Assembly: GCA_035772405.1 (NCBI GenBank)
Contig: JAYKKM010000030.1
Location: forward strand, 113,846-177,845
Source: Chrysogorgia sp. JL179-B06
Lineage: Eukaryota; Cnidaria; Anthozoa; Scleralcyonacea; Chrysogorgiidae
DNA: 64,000 nt
Direction of reading: 5' to 3'
Shown here piece after piece: positions 11,730 through 22,513 of this stretch. Below the pieces are notes generated by a model. The model made no database searches. It worked only from the letters and a program-made list of their open reading frames with translations, and was not told the DNA's origin. Each line of letters opens with the position of its first letter. Within the stretch, counting starts at the first letter, position 1. The position numbers and the translations under genes were made by a program.

Positions 11730-11936
11730 ATGCGGTATTATATAATGACGAGACATAGAATTTACCAAACTAAAGAAGAAGCTTCAGAGGCTAATAGAGT
11801 ATTAACCAAAGAGTGGGTAAGAACTCACAAGTGGATATGTAAAACATGTGATGATTCATATCACGTTCGCTCTAAGTGGGCACATCTAAAGAGTAAAAAA
11901 CATTTGAGAAATTTAGAGGTGTCATCCTTATTATAA
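11730..11936 (+). CDS. Small zinc-finger protein, right arm
   Basis: Identical 68-residue copy of the ORF at 9772-9978, with the same C2H2-type finger. It is followed by the 39-bp minisatellite and then the PolB start at 12106. Conservation through the duplication reflects recent arm formation or homogenisation and does not prove function. Confidence 0.6.
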   Translation: MRYYIMTRHRIYQTKEEASEANRVLTKEWVRTHKWICKTCDDSYHVRSKWAHLKSKKHLRNLEVSSLL

Positions 11937-12105
11937 TCTATGTGGTTTTCCAGGAACCAGATCCATTTTTTAGGAATCTACATGATTTTCCAGGAATCAG
12001 ACCCATTTCCTAGAATCTACACGATTTTCCAGGAATCAGATCCATTTTTTTATAATAAAAACGAGTCGTTTTTAAAACGTAATAAAACACGTGGTATGAT
12101 AATAG

Positions 12106-15100
12106 ATGCACATTTTCAGAGAGCTGTCTAATAAATATTTGGGTGAAGCCAAAATACTTGGATATAGTTGGATAGATCTGTTAAGAAGAGCATCAAGACA
12201 GGGTGTAATAGACCACATAACCAGGGTCAGAATAGCACGTGTAGTGTTGGAGGAGAGAAACTTTGCAGCAAAACTCAAGCTCTTCATAGAGAAACAAAGA
12301 GCACTCTTAGAGAAACCGAGTCAGTTCCCTACAGTGACACAGATACGAGCAGCTCTAAGAGGGTATACTAGATTGTATAGTGTTGAGGTAATCAATAATA
12401 AGGATCCACTGCAACAACTGAATAAGTCGAGGGTCGCTGTGAGTCTAATACTGACAAAGGAGTTGGATAGACTGAGAGGTTTGAAATATACTGAGACACT
12501 AACAGTGACGTTAGAGAAACAACTGGACGACGACAGAACTACACATAAGGTAGCATACTTCAACTGTAATGCTAAGACGATATATAGTGTTAGTGATATA
12601 TATAGGTCTGCAAAACAGTCTAGCGAGGAGATAATAAACCGAATCGCTGTGTGGATATCAGAGGGTTCTGGATGGGTCATAGACAACATAGACGACCACT
12701 ACGTGAACGTGGTAGTATATGAACCTCTAAAAGCCTTTGACCGTATCGGATACAATGTGCTCGTTGAAAAACTGATTGACTTAGGGGTTAGACGGTCTCT
12801 GTTGCCATGGTTAATCAGCTTCCTCTCAAATCGACAACAGTGCGTTAAGCTTAGTGAGGTGACCTCAGACTGGCTTCCTGTTCATGCAGGTATCCCTCAA
12901 GGATCTAAATTGGGCCCAATTTTGTTTTTGCTTATGATCAACGACCTCAAAATCCCTTCCCCTGAAACTGCAACGTGGAAATACGTGGACGATGTCTCAA
13001 TATCTGAGGGGTTAGCAAGAAACAGTAACTCAACTATGCAATGTAGTCTTGATGCCGTTAGCTTATGGGCGTCCAATAATTGGATGAAGCTGAACACGAA
13101 AAAGTGTAAAGAGTTACGGATTTGTTTTTTTAGAGAGACACCTCGACTTCCACCTTTGCAAGTAGATGGGCAAGTGCTGGAACCTGTTACTTCACACAAA
13201 GTGCTTGGCTTAATTATTCAAAGCAATCTGAAATGGAACGAACACATTGGCGCAACCGTTTCGAAGGCGTCTAAACGCCTGCACATCTTACGTGTACTGT
13301 ATCGGGGGGGGCGTTCCTGCTGAAGACCTTTTCACCATTTACGTTGCCCTGATACGTTCTATCTTAGAATACTGCTGTGTAGTATGGCATAACAGCCTGC
13401 CCTCCTACCTCTCGGAAGAAGTGGAGAGAGTCCAAAAACGAGCTTTGCGAATTATCCAACCTGGTTGCTCGTACAGAGAAGCATTACAACATCTGGATTG
13501 CCCTAGGCTAGATGACAGACGTACCAACCTCTGCGTGAAAACCATTAAGAAAATTGAAAAAGGCGGTCCACTTTCGCAATATTTAACCCAGGCTGGTGAA
13601 CGTACACATAATTATAATCTTAGGAACACTTGGACTCTATTTAAATGCAGAACCGAACGATTCAAACGAAGTTTTTTTCCTAGTACCATTTCAAGGCTAA
13701 GATCGGGACAAGTATAAGGCGTGTTAATCTCAATTAGTTATTCATGTAAAAGTTTGTTTCAACATATTTTGTAGCTTAGTTATTGTAAAGCACATTGTAA
13801 TTCATTTTTAATGCGAAAATAGTGCTGATTAAAAATATTATTATTATAATTATTATAAAAGGATCCAGTTATATTGAGCTACCAACAGAACTGAGGAACG
13901 CATTAAAGGGTTTGATTAACATAAGGAATGATGATAATAAGTGTTTTATGTGGTGCCACATACTACACAAGAACCCAGTAGACAACAAACCGCAAAGAGT
14001 GTCAAAACATAAGAGAAACGTTAACACTGTAGACTATGAAGGGATCGACTTCCCAGTATCAGTCAAACAGTATAACAAAATAGAAGTCAAAAATAATATA
14101 AACATTAACGTGTTTGGGTATGAAAACAAGCAACCGTTCCCGATACATGTATCCAAAGAAAGTAATGAAGATCATATGGATCTACTGCTAATAACGAAAG
14201 ACGAGAAACAACACTACGTATACATTAAGGACTTTAATAGATTCATGTTCAATCAGTCTAAACACAAATGTCACAAGAACTTCTGTAGATACTGTCTACA
14301 GTGCTTTAGCACAGAAGCTATACTAAGTAACCACGTAGAGAATTGTATAGTGGTTAACGGAAAGCAGGCAATTAAGATGCCTGAAAAAGGAAATAATATA
14401 TTGAAATACAAAAATTTCCACAAACAACTAGATGTTCCGTTCGTCATATACGCAGACTTTGAGGCGATCTTAGAGAAGATAAGTGCAGCGACACCATCGT
14501 CAGACAAGTCGTATACTAATAAGTATCAACAACACACGGACTGTGGGTATGGTTATAAGGTAGTCTGCTGCTACGACAACAAGTACAGTAAACCTGTTGA
14601 GACGTTCCGTGGTGAGAACGCAGTCAAAAAGTTTATGGAAAAGATGCTTGAAGAGGTTAAGTATTGTGACAATGTCAAAAAGAAACACTTTAGTAAAGAC
14701 ATGATCATGACTTCCACTGATAAGGCTAACTTCAAGGAAGCAATTAAATGTCACATTTGTGATGAAACATATAAAAGTGGAGACATAAGAGTTAGAGATC
14801 ATTGTCATGTAACTGGTAAGTATAGAGGCTCTGCACATCAGTTATGTAATAGAAACCATAGACTAACCAACAAAATACCAGTGGTGTTCCACAACTTGAG
14901 AGGATATGATAGTCACTTCATAATGCAAAATATTGGAGGACTTGGGCAGAACATCAATGTTATACCAAACAACATGGAGAAATATATGGCTTTCATGTTA
15001 GGAAAAAGCCTCGTATTCATCGACAGTTTCCAATTCATGGGTTCTAGTCTAGACAGCTTGGTTAACAACCTTCCTAAAGAGTGTTTAAAAAACACATCAG

Positions 15101-16909
15101 AGGTATTCACTGACAAGGAGTTAAAACTAGTATCAAGAAAGGGTGTGTACCCATATGACTATATGGATAGTTTCGATAAGTTCGAAGACATAAAGCTACC
15201 CTCAAAGGAGAGCTTCTACAGTGCACTGAACGACGAACATATATCGGACGCTGATTATGAACACGCACAAGAAGTGTGGGAGACGTTCGATTTGAGCAAT
15301 ATGGGTGAGTACCACGATGTGTACCTCAAGACTGATGTGTTACTATTGTCTGACGTGTTCGAGAACTTCAGAAAGACTTGCAAGCAGTACTACCAACTAG
15401 ATCCTTGTCACTACTTCACATCACCAGGACTATCATGGGACGCTGCTCTAAAGATGACAGGAGTGAAACTAGAGTTGATGACTGATATTGACATGTTTCA
15501 GTTTATTGAGAAAGGGATGCGAGGTGGTGTCTCTTGTATCACGCATAGATATGGTAAGGCCAATAATAAATACATGAAGGGGTATGATAGTAGCAAGCCA
15601 TCGAAATATATAGTATATCTAGACGCTAATAACCTATATGGTTGGGCTATTAATCAGTACCTACCAACTGGAGGGTTCAAGTGGATCAAGAAGTTCGATC
15701 TTGACAAATATAAGGATGACTCAAGCAAAGGACTATTATTAGAGGTTGATCTGGAGTATCGAAAGGAGTTACATGACTTACACAACGACTATCCGCTAGC
15801 ACCAGAGAGAACTAAAGTAGAGGTTGATAAACTGTCTGACTATTGTAGAACAATAAAAGACAAATTCAATATATCCATAGGAGAGGTAAACAAGTTGATA
15901 CCAAGTCTTAACAACAAGAAGAGATATGTAGTGCACTATAGGAACTTGCAGCTGTATAAGTCCTTAGGAATGAAGGTAAGTAAAGTATATAGAGTGTTAC
16001 AGTTTAATCAGTCTCCATGGTTGAAAGATTATATTGACTTCAACACAGTCAAAAGAACAAACGCTAAGAACGACTTCGAAAAGGATTTCTTCAAACTGAT
16101 GAATAATAGTGTCTTCGGAAAGACTATGGAAAATCTTCGAAAACGTGGTAACAAATGAAGATAAACTGAAGAAGCTCGCCTCTAAGCCTACCTTTGTAAG
16201 CAGTAAGATATTTAACGACAACTTAGTAGCTGTACATAGGATCAAAGAAACGTTAACTCTAAACAAGCCAGCATATGTAGGTATGTGTATTCTTGATCTA
16301 TCGAAACTACTAATGTACGACTTTCACTACAACTATGTAAAAAAGAAATATAGTTCCAAGTTACTGTTCACCGACACAGACAGTTTAACATATGAAATTG
16401 AGACGGGTGACATATATAAAGACATCTACGCTGACAGAAACATGTTTGACTTTAGTGGATATGATAAGTCATCTCCATACTTTGATACCACAAACAAGAA
16501 AGTTATTGGTAAAATGGAAGACGAAACGTCAGGAGTCCCCATCGTTGAGTTCGTAGGTTTAAGATCCAAGATGTATAGCTACCTAAAAGAAGACTGAAAA
16601 GGTGGAAAGACTGCTAAAGGTATCAAGAAGAGCGTTGTGAGAAAGAACATAAGACATGATAGCTATAAGGATGTTTTAGTAAATAACAAACAAATATCTC
16701 ATAAAATGAGAGCCATAAGAAGTAACAACCATCAATTGGGTAGTTATGAGATAAACAAAATATCACTGAGTTGTTTCGACGATAAAAGATACATCCTTAA
16801 AGATGGTATTAGTAGCTACGCATATGCATGGACATTACAAAATAGTCCAAAATTAGATTCAATAAAAAGAAAAATTTATAATTTATTAATTTGTCAACAC
16901 ACTTTATAG
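12106..16909 (+). pseudogene. Polinton-type protein-primed DNA polymerase B, right arm, broken
   Basis: Mirror copy of the left-arm PolB with the same order of domains: N-terminal segment 12106-12727, LINE insertion, Zn-finger and exonuclease motifs, endonuclease-VII-like Zn cluster (about 14750-14855), polymerase motifs (about 15615-16390) and C-terminus at 16909. It shares the LINE insertion and the frameshift near 16109-16158 with the left arm. Private lesions are a TGA at 16595-16597, where the left arm has GGA, and an extra G in the RT insert at 13304-13311. It is a dead gene. Confidence 0.85.
12734..13855 (+). mobile_element. 5'-truncated LINE inserted in PolB, right arm
   Basis: Same insertion as in the left arm, with TAAAAG at 12728-12733 and 13856-13861 on its two sides and a trinucleotide tail just before 13856. 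RT motifs are the same. The extra G at about 13304-13311 (8 G against 7 C in the mirror) breaks the RT frame, so the ORF ends at 13323 and resumes in another frame to 13717. Confidence 0.85.
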
Positions 16910-16913
16910 CACA

Positions 16914-17096
16914 TTTCGAGACGACTCGTAAAACGACACATTTCAAGACAATTTAAAAACGACACATTTCGAGACGACTCGTAAAACGACACATTTCGAG
17001 ACGACTCGTAAAACGACAAATTTCAAGACAATTTAAAAACGACACATTTCGAGACGACTCGTAAAACGACGCGTATCGAAACAATATATTTGAACC
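16914..17096 (+). repeat. Tandem ~27-bp array beside the PolB 3' end, right arm
   Basis: Mirror of 4640-4822, with alternating units containing CGAGACGACTCGTAAAACGA and CAAGACAATTTAAAAACGAC. Confidence 0.85.
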
Positions 17097-17564
17097 AATA
17101 TCAAGATCCGTCTGACTGAACTGTAACAATCCCCACCAAACATAACCAAGTTATAGTACGTAACCACCTAACCACGTATCAACACCACTATATAATAATT
17201 CTACCATATACCCACACATGAGAAAATATATAGACTTTAGAACAAATCCAATTTTACAAAAGTGGCTTGGTACCCCCCAAAACAAATCCAATTTCTGAAA
17301 AGTGGCCTGGTACCCCCCGCTAAGTAACGGTATATAATCACTCAAACATGTGCCAATACCACTACATAATGACTCAACCATGCATCAACACCACTATATA
17401 ATAGCTCAAACACGTGTCGACACCACTACGTAATGACCTAACCATGTATCAACATCACTATATAATAGCTCCACCGCATGCTTACAAACGATGAAATATG
17501 ATGATTCTTTAAAAACGACACATTTTTTGAAAAGTGGCCTGGTACCCCCATGTTCTATACTACT

Positions 17565-17570
17565 AGTCTC
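17565..17570 (+). repeat. Target-site duplication AGTCTC, right
   Basis: Exact repeat of 4166-4171, directly after the last base of the palindrome. Confidence 0.85.
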
Positions 17571-17786
17571 ACGCGCGCATACTGATCTCAATAATAAATT
17601 ACTCCTACGTCATGCGAGGCCTTCGAAACTGAAACCGGCCTGCAAGCGGTCACACATGCAGTGCGCACTCGGGCGCTGCAATTCGTCTGCGCAGTATCAT
17701 GGCGGAGTTCAAAATACCTTTCCTAACTATCAAAAATAGTAAATCGGATTCAAGAATTCGAATTTAAATCATTCGAAAAATTTCCA

Positions 17787-18395
17787 ATGTACTTAGCTCG
17801 AGATATCGCCGAAGGTTTGGCTTATCTTCATGAGAACAACGTTGCTCATCGAGATCTCAAACCGGGTAACATCTTGGTGACAAACCAACACTACACCGCA
17901 GAAATGACAGAAAGTGAACGAACGAGAAGGTTTGCAGATTTCGGCGAGAGCAAAGCAGTTTATCTTCAGACCCAAACCCTTATTCAAACACAAGCGAGTC
18001 GAGTCAACCGTGGGAGAGCAGTTTTTATACCGTCAGAAATTCATTCGGGTATGCTCAAAGAAGTAGTCAATCTGGAGGAATTAAAGAAAGCCGACATCTG
18101 GGCATTTGGACTTGTTATGTATTGCCTTCTCAATCCCGAATTGGACAGTCCATACATTCCCGATTTAAAGAAAGCCGGAAATAAACCACCTGTTGATGCA
18201 CTAATTGCAGTTTCTGAAGGAAAAAAGGATTCCTAAACATGGCACTAAATACGAACTCAACGGGTGAAGAAGTGGTGGATTGTCGAGGAGACATTTTCGG
18301 CGTGCGTTGCTTTTGAACCAGAAGCACGACCTTCAGCATCTCTTATTATCTCCTCCCTTTCTGTTAGTCAGTCTACTGCTTTAGAGAAAGTTGAC
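17787..18395 (+). pseudogene. Protein kinase-like C-lobe fragment
   Basis: Begins in the kinase C-lobe: ARDIAEGLAYLHENNV, the catalytic loop HRDLKPGNILV, a DFGES metal-binding motif, then KADIWAFGLVMYCLLNPEL (helix F, DxWxFG) and, in another frame, CVAFEPEARPSA, the conserved arginine region near the kinase end. The ATP-binding N-lobe is missing. The frame ends at 18236 and resumes from about 18264, so at least one frameshift is present. No flanking splice sites were found that would explain the breaks. Most likely a truncated pseudogene. Confidence 0.7.
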
Positions 18396-18945
18396 CGTTC
18401 CTATGCGTTGTTCCTCGAGAAGGACATCAATGCGATCGACTCCTCTCCTTCGCGACCTGTTCACGACGGAACTATAATGCTTGTGTATTCCTAAGTCTGG
18501 CAATATGCGACCAACTTTTGACAAGCCATATTAAAGTCTTGGCGGATAACGTGATTACAAAATAATGTTCCAGCAGTTGTGAACAAAGTGAGGAACGTGG
18601 AAGAAACATGTGACTCTCTTTCAGCGTATCGAATTATGAAGAATGAAGAACTGGTCGATGGTAACGCAGTGTTCTCAGATCTTGGTCGACGCGAATTGAC
18701 AGAAGCTCTATCTTCCAAAAGCAACGGTACAGTCAGCGCCTTTGGTTTGTATACCTGCTCTCCGTATACATTCACCCTGAGTCCACAACGGGGCACTATT
18801 TCTTTTGGACACGCATCCGATCAGGGAAGACCTTTGTGGGAATGGTAACGGAATACTGGTTCACACAGAAGATACCACAAACGCATCTTGTAAGTTACTA
18901 GATCAATGGATCATCCAAAGGTTAGAACAACAAAGTTTTGCATGG
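18396..18945 (+). pseudogene. Downstream domain of the kinase-like pseudogene (unrecognised)
   Basis: Open stretches at 18396-18494 and 18579-18848 (AFGLYTCSPYTFTLSPQRGT) are followed, after a frame change near 18800, by a stretch with DTHPI and GNGNGIL motifs and then DQWIIQRL. The DxH pattern resembles the catalytic Asp/His region of papain-like or tegument-type cysteine proteases, but no catalytic cysteine was identified. Position and decay match the kinase fragment, so one ancestral multidomain gene is likely. Family assignment is uncertain. Confidence 0.4.
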
Positions 18946-19785
18946 ATTACCCGAGGTATGTAAATGTCCATCTTATAATCATTTGGTCATCTATATATGT
19001 CATCTATATATGCAGCGAAATTTTGAAGTTGGAGAAAATAACACAAATTAAAGTAAATTTCGAAACTCTTTCTTTTCATCCTGAAATTTTCAGGGCTGAT
19101 AATTAAAAGAAACATGTTTGTTTTTCGGTTGAAAACTCGATGTCTGATTCTAAAGTTGAGACCTTTTTATCACCAGAACTAATGATGTCACTCAAAAGAC
19201 TATTTAGAGAACTTATTCACACCGAGTTGTTTGTCTCAAAAGTCGTTCTTAATGACTTGTCATCTTTTAAATGGCTGTGGTTGTTCGATAGTCCAAACAA
19301 GCTATGTGCAGGTCCCCTCGCAAACGATCGAGGGTGATAATCTCGCCGCGGCCGGGTCCAAATGTTTATATATATATATGTGAAATGGTAGGTCATCTCC
19401 TTATAAGGAACTAAAATGTCGTCTTGGGTGATTTGAATCCGACACATAAACAGGTTTTTACGAAGGGTATGCATGTTTTCGTAAGATAATAGGCACGTAT
19501 GTTATGTACTAAGACTAGGCAATTCTAAATCAGTTTTCAGAATTGAAAACGGTTAAATATTGTTTCGAGATAACGTTCAAAATAATATAATTGACCGGCT
19601 TATTCCGTCGAGATGACGTCAGTACCGATGTTTGTCCGCTTTTACCCATAATTCTTGCCACCATAGCAAAAGAAATAGCTCATTTGCAATCATTTGTGAG
19701 TCAAATTTGGTTTGTTTGTACGCTTTTTGAGCTATTAATAGCAGCCAGACTCTACGCTATTGAAACCACGGACTCCTGGGGCTAT
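18946..19785. other. Non-coding stretch, nothing recognised
   Basis: AT-rich DNA with a short TA run near 19369-19379. The text around 19440-19590 (for example TTTTCAGAATTGAAAACGGTT and GAGATAACGTTCAAAATAAT) recurs at about 56880-56930 and 57060-57110, so part belongs to a dispersed repeat. Confidence 0.5.
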
Positions 19786-19920
19786 GCCTGGTTTTAACGG
19801 GACTATGCGTGGTTTTAACGGGGCTATGCGTGGTTTTAACGGGACTATGCGTGGTTTTTAACGGGATTATGCGTGGTTTTAACGGAGCTATGCGTGGTTT
19901 TAACGGGACTTTGCCGGAGA
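19786..19920 (+). repeat. ~21-bp minisatellite, six units
   Basis: Tandem units of GGTTTTAACGGGACTATGCGT with A/G and single-base length variants. The array is followed by GATCTTTTGGTAGCCGAG, the same motif as in the inverted-repeat arms near 3515 and 28855. Confidence 0.9.
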
Positions 19921-20307
19921 TACAAGGTTTTAACAAACATTGATCTTTTGGTAGCCGAGATTTTAACACTGACCACTGACATGAAAAAGCGGGGTAGTGT
20001 AGACGGGATTTAACACCGTACAGTCTGGGAACTAATCGATTTAGCATGATTAGACGCTTCAGACGAAAAAGCTACGAAAAAGGAAATGCTACTTTTGAAA
20101 TTCAAACTTTTGTTAGGATTTTTACAATTTAGACTATTATTGTTGGTTTCACATTCGATGTCTCGGTTTGAATGATCCACCAAGGTTTCGTGGTTCTGCC
20201 CGAAGTGCAAGCCTATGCGCAAAAAATTGTTTTAAAAGAAAACTGTTCGTTGTAAGAATATTAAACTTATAAATGTTTTCTTAATCAGGGAAAACTAAAT
20301 CTTTATG

Positions 20308-20395
20308 CCAGGGTAGCCGAGTATTTTAACAACTGAACGATATTTTTGAGCCGGGTTTTTAACACTCGTGCAATGTTAAAATCCCCGCATTGGTT
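20308..20395 (+). repeat. Internal copy of the GTAGCCG...TTAAAATCCCC repeat
   Basis: Matches 3520-3598, with shared TTTTAACAACTGAACG and GGGTTTTTAACACTCGTG, and lies just upstream of the Crypton-like relic. Another fragment is at 19938-20015. Confidence 0.75.
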
Positions 20396-20399
20396 CTAT

Positions 20400-21145
20400 C
20401 TGTGTTTTTATTTCGGTAGACGAGGAAGAGAAAACCAGTGGCAACTGAAACCAACCATGCTTGTTTCAAGGTCCACGGCGGAAGGAAAGCTATTTTTTGA
20501 GCTAAACCGGGAAACAAAGAACCACCAAAGAACCACCTGAAGATGAATCCGACGGGAAAATATTTCCCAAGCCAAACTCAGATTTCTGTCCAGTTGAAAC
20601 CATACAGAATTACCTGAAGCACTTGAATCCCAGCTGTGATGCTCTTTTTCAAAGGCCAATAAGTTCAAACGACGGAAGCAAAGTAGTTTGGTACTGCAAT
20701 TCGCCAGTTGGTGACTCAACCTTGGGAAACATGCTCCGACAGATGACTTCAAGAGCAGGAATAAACCCACCTCTTACCAACCATAGTATAAGAGCCACGT
20801 CTGTGACTGCACTTTCTGATGCCCAAGTCGAAACGCGTCACATCAAGTCTGTAACTGGCCATAAATCCGACCAGTCGATTGAAGCATACAGCAGCCGTCC
20901 TTCAATCCAGCAACAAGAGAGAATGTCATCACTATTAAGCGATTACCTGCAACCTGAGACGACTGTCGCTCAACCCTCGATTTTCCCGCGATTTTCGCGA
21001 TCAAGAAACCCGTGGTTCGCTTGTTGAGATTGAATCCAATGGCGATGGTGAGAGTCAGTCCATCACAGTGAACAAACAAAGCACTCTTTTGGCGAATGGT
21101 CGAACATTTAATTTCAACAACTGCAACGTTCAGATTTACAACTAA
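20400..21145 (+). pseudogene. Crypton-like tyrosine recombinase relic
   Basis: The central open stretch (about 20530-21020) has tyrosine-recombinase signatures: NHSIRATSV (HxxR), VTGHKS (second His) and IEAYSS with the probable nucleophilic tyrosine. The catalytic domain resembles KIAA1958/ZMYM-like DUF3504 and Crypton recombinases. Sequence continues in other frames on both sides: the upstream open stretch ends at 20540, and a downstream stretch ends at 21145 with FNFNNCNVQIYN. At least two frameshifts make it a pseudogene. Cryptons cut and paste or integrate through circular intermediates; whether this gene ever moved the surrounding repeat block is unknown. Confidence 0.65.
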
Positions 21146-21422
21146 ACACACTATCGTTTTCTTTGACGCTTTTTACAGTATAAAATCGCTTGTTGTTGTA
21201 TACTTTGTATCGCTTTTGCTGTACATTTCGACGTCGCTTTAGACTCGAGGTTAATATTAACTGATTCTCGATTCATTTGAGATGTTTGCTTCTACGCATG
21301 GCGGAAGCTCTATTGCTACCATATATGGCGGCGCCTTAATTAACGGAAGTGTATTGTAATTTTTATTAACAAATTACAAAAACATTTGATTTGTTGAGTT
21401 ATATACCGTTTCGCTCTCGTCG

Positions 21423-21475
21423 CATATGAGTTCATAGCCAACTCGGCGCTTCGAACCTCGTTGGCTATAAGCTCA
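21423..21475. repeat. Imperfect 24-bp hairpin
   Basis: GTCGCATATGAGTTCATAGC is followed after a short loop by a near reverse complement ending CTCATATACGAC; about 21 of 24 positions pair. No terminator or gene context is evident. Confidence 0.6.
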
Positions 21476-21496
21476 TATACGACTCGAGCTCATGGT

Positions 21497-21615
<119 letters not shown>

Positions 21616-21780
21616 TGAAAGGATTTATGGTGAAGGAAAATTTCGAGTGTTGGCATACATACATTTTAAGACCAAACCGCGACCAGTTGCGAAAAATGCA
21701 ACTTAGCGGCCTTCCGGTAGGAATTGAACCGCGACCCTGCGATTGCTAGTGCAGTACTCTGACCACTGAGCTACGGAAGC
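21616..21780 (-). repeat. tRNA-derived SINE, copy 1
   Basis: On the minus strand it starts GCTTCCGTAGCTCAGTGGTC (A box) and has GGTTCAATTCC (B box) about 50 bases on, then a ~95-base body ending in TTCACCATAAATCCTTTC. The anticodon arm pairs over only four bases with a ten-base loop, and the first acceptor pair is G-G, so it is a tRNA-related SINE head, not a working tRNA. Confidence 0.75.
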
Positions 21781-21881
21781 CGTTGCCGAGAGCCTAGTCA
21801 CGAGTTCTGTATATATATGGTGGTAATGCCGGGATAAGATTCTGGGTATATATAGGTAATATAATATATATTATAGGTAGA

Positions 21882-22048
21882 GCTTCCGTAGCTCAGTGGT
21901 CAGAGCACTGCACTAGCAATCGCAGGGTCGCGGGTTCAATTCCTACCGGAAGGCCGCTAAGTTGCATTTTTCGCAACTGGTCCCGGTTTGGTCTTAAAAT
22001 GTATGTATGCCAACACTCGAAATTTTCCTTCACCATAAATCCTTTCAA
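21882..22048 (+). repeat. tRNA-derived SINE, copy 2
   Basis: Same family as copy 1 in opposite orientation, head to head across a 101-base spacer. The B box here is GGTTCAATTCC within GCGGGTTCAATTCC. The two copies share head and body along their whole length, so they make a second, smaller palindrome between AT microsatellites. Confidence 0.75.
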
Positions 22049-22082
22049 CATGTAGTTTGATCGAGTGAAATGCCAAATATTA

Positions 22083-22094
22083 CCTATATATATG

Positions 22095-22168
<74 letters not shown>

Positions 22169-22177
22169 ATATATATG
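22083..22177. repeat. (TA)n microsatellite
   Basis: TA dinucleotide array separating the SINE pair from the hammerhead-bearing segment. Confidence 0.95.
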
Positions 22178-22281
22178 CGCACGCTCGCTTCCTGCAGTTT
22201 GAGCACTCTGGCATGGTTTTTGATGTCCCACATTTGTGTGGCATCAAGGGTGACTGTAAATAGCAGTTATCTTCATCCTGC

Positions 22282-22328
22282 ACTACACTGATGAGGCCCA
22301 AAAAGGCCGAAACGGTAGCGTCTGTAGT
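22282..22328 (+). ncRNA. Type I hammerhead self-cleaving ribozyme
   Basis: All core elements are present and the three stems pair. Stem I is ACTACA (22282-22287) with TGTAGT (22323-22328). CTGATGA core (22288-22294). Stem II is GGCC/GGCC (22295-22298 with 22305-22308) with loop CAAAAA. GAA core (22309-22311). Stem III is ACG/CGT with loop GTAG (22312-22321). The predicted cleavage is after C22322 in GTC. A very short stem III is typical of type I hammerheads of Penelope-like elements and animal retrozymes. It lies in a ~160-base non-AT segment (22178-22338) between two TA arrays. No RT was seen nearby, so the host element is a short or non-autonomous one. Confidence 0.85.
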
Positions 22329-22330
22329 TA

Positions 22331-22507
<177 letters not shown>

Positions 22508-22513
22508 TATTAC

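Larger units (their letters stand above)
4172..17564. mobile_element. Giant-palindrome Polinton/Maverick derivative
   Basis: A 13,393-bp unit begins AGTAGTATAG, ends CTATACTACT and is flanked by the 6-bp duplication AGTCTC. Arms 4172-10521 (6,350 bp) and 11187-17564 (6,378 bp) are inverted copies that differ by few substitutions, a 27-bp indel, one G in a homopolymer and one nonsense change. Each arm carries, from centre outward, a zinc-finger ORF, a short minisatellite and a PolB gene broken by a LINE fragment, followed by repeat-rich subterminal DNA. Polintons normally also encode integrase, protease, packaging ATPase and capsid proteins; none is present. The element is therefore non-autonomous, with terminal inverted repeats that have grown to cover almost all of it. 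Boundaries were set by where inverted identity stops and by the duplication. Confidence 0.85.
11187..17564 (+). repeat. Right palindrome arm (6,378 bp)
   Basis: Inverted copy of 4172-10521. Relative to the left arm it has 27 extra bases at about 12391-12417, one extra G in the run at 13304-13311 and a TGA at 16595-16597. Confidence 0.9.

Noticed and set aside
12321..12689. Antisense ORFs within PolB and the LINE fragment (also 8536-8838, 9046-9387, 14500-14838 and similar)
   Set aside because: Shadows of the coding strand, mirrored in both arms, with no domain of their own.
4172..17564. Complete autonomous Polinton or intact virus
   Set aside because: Integrase, protease, packaging ATPase and capsid genes are absent, and PolB is broken in both arms.
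21882..21955. Functional tRNA gene
   Set aside because: A and B boxes are present, but the anticodon arm and first acceptor pair do not fold properly, and the same downstream body follows in both copies, which marks a SINE.
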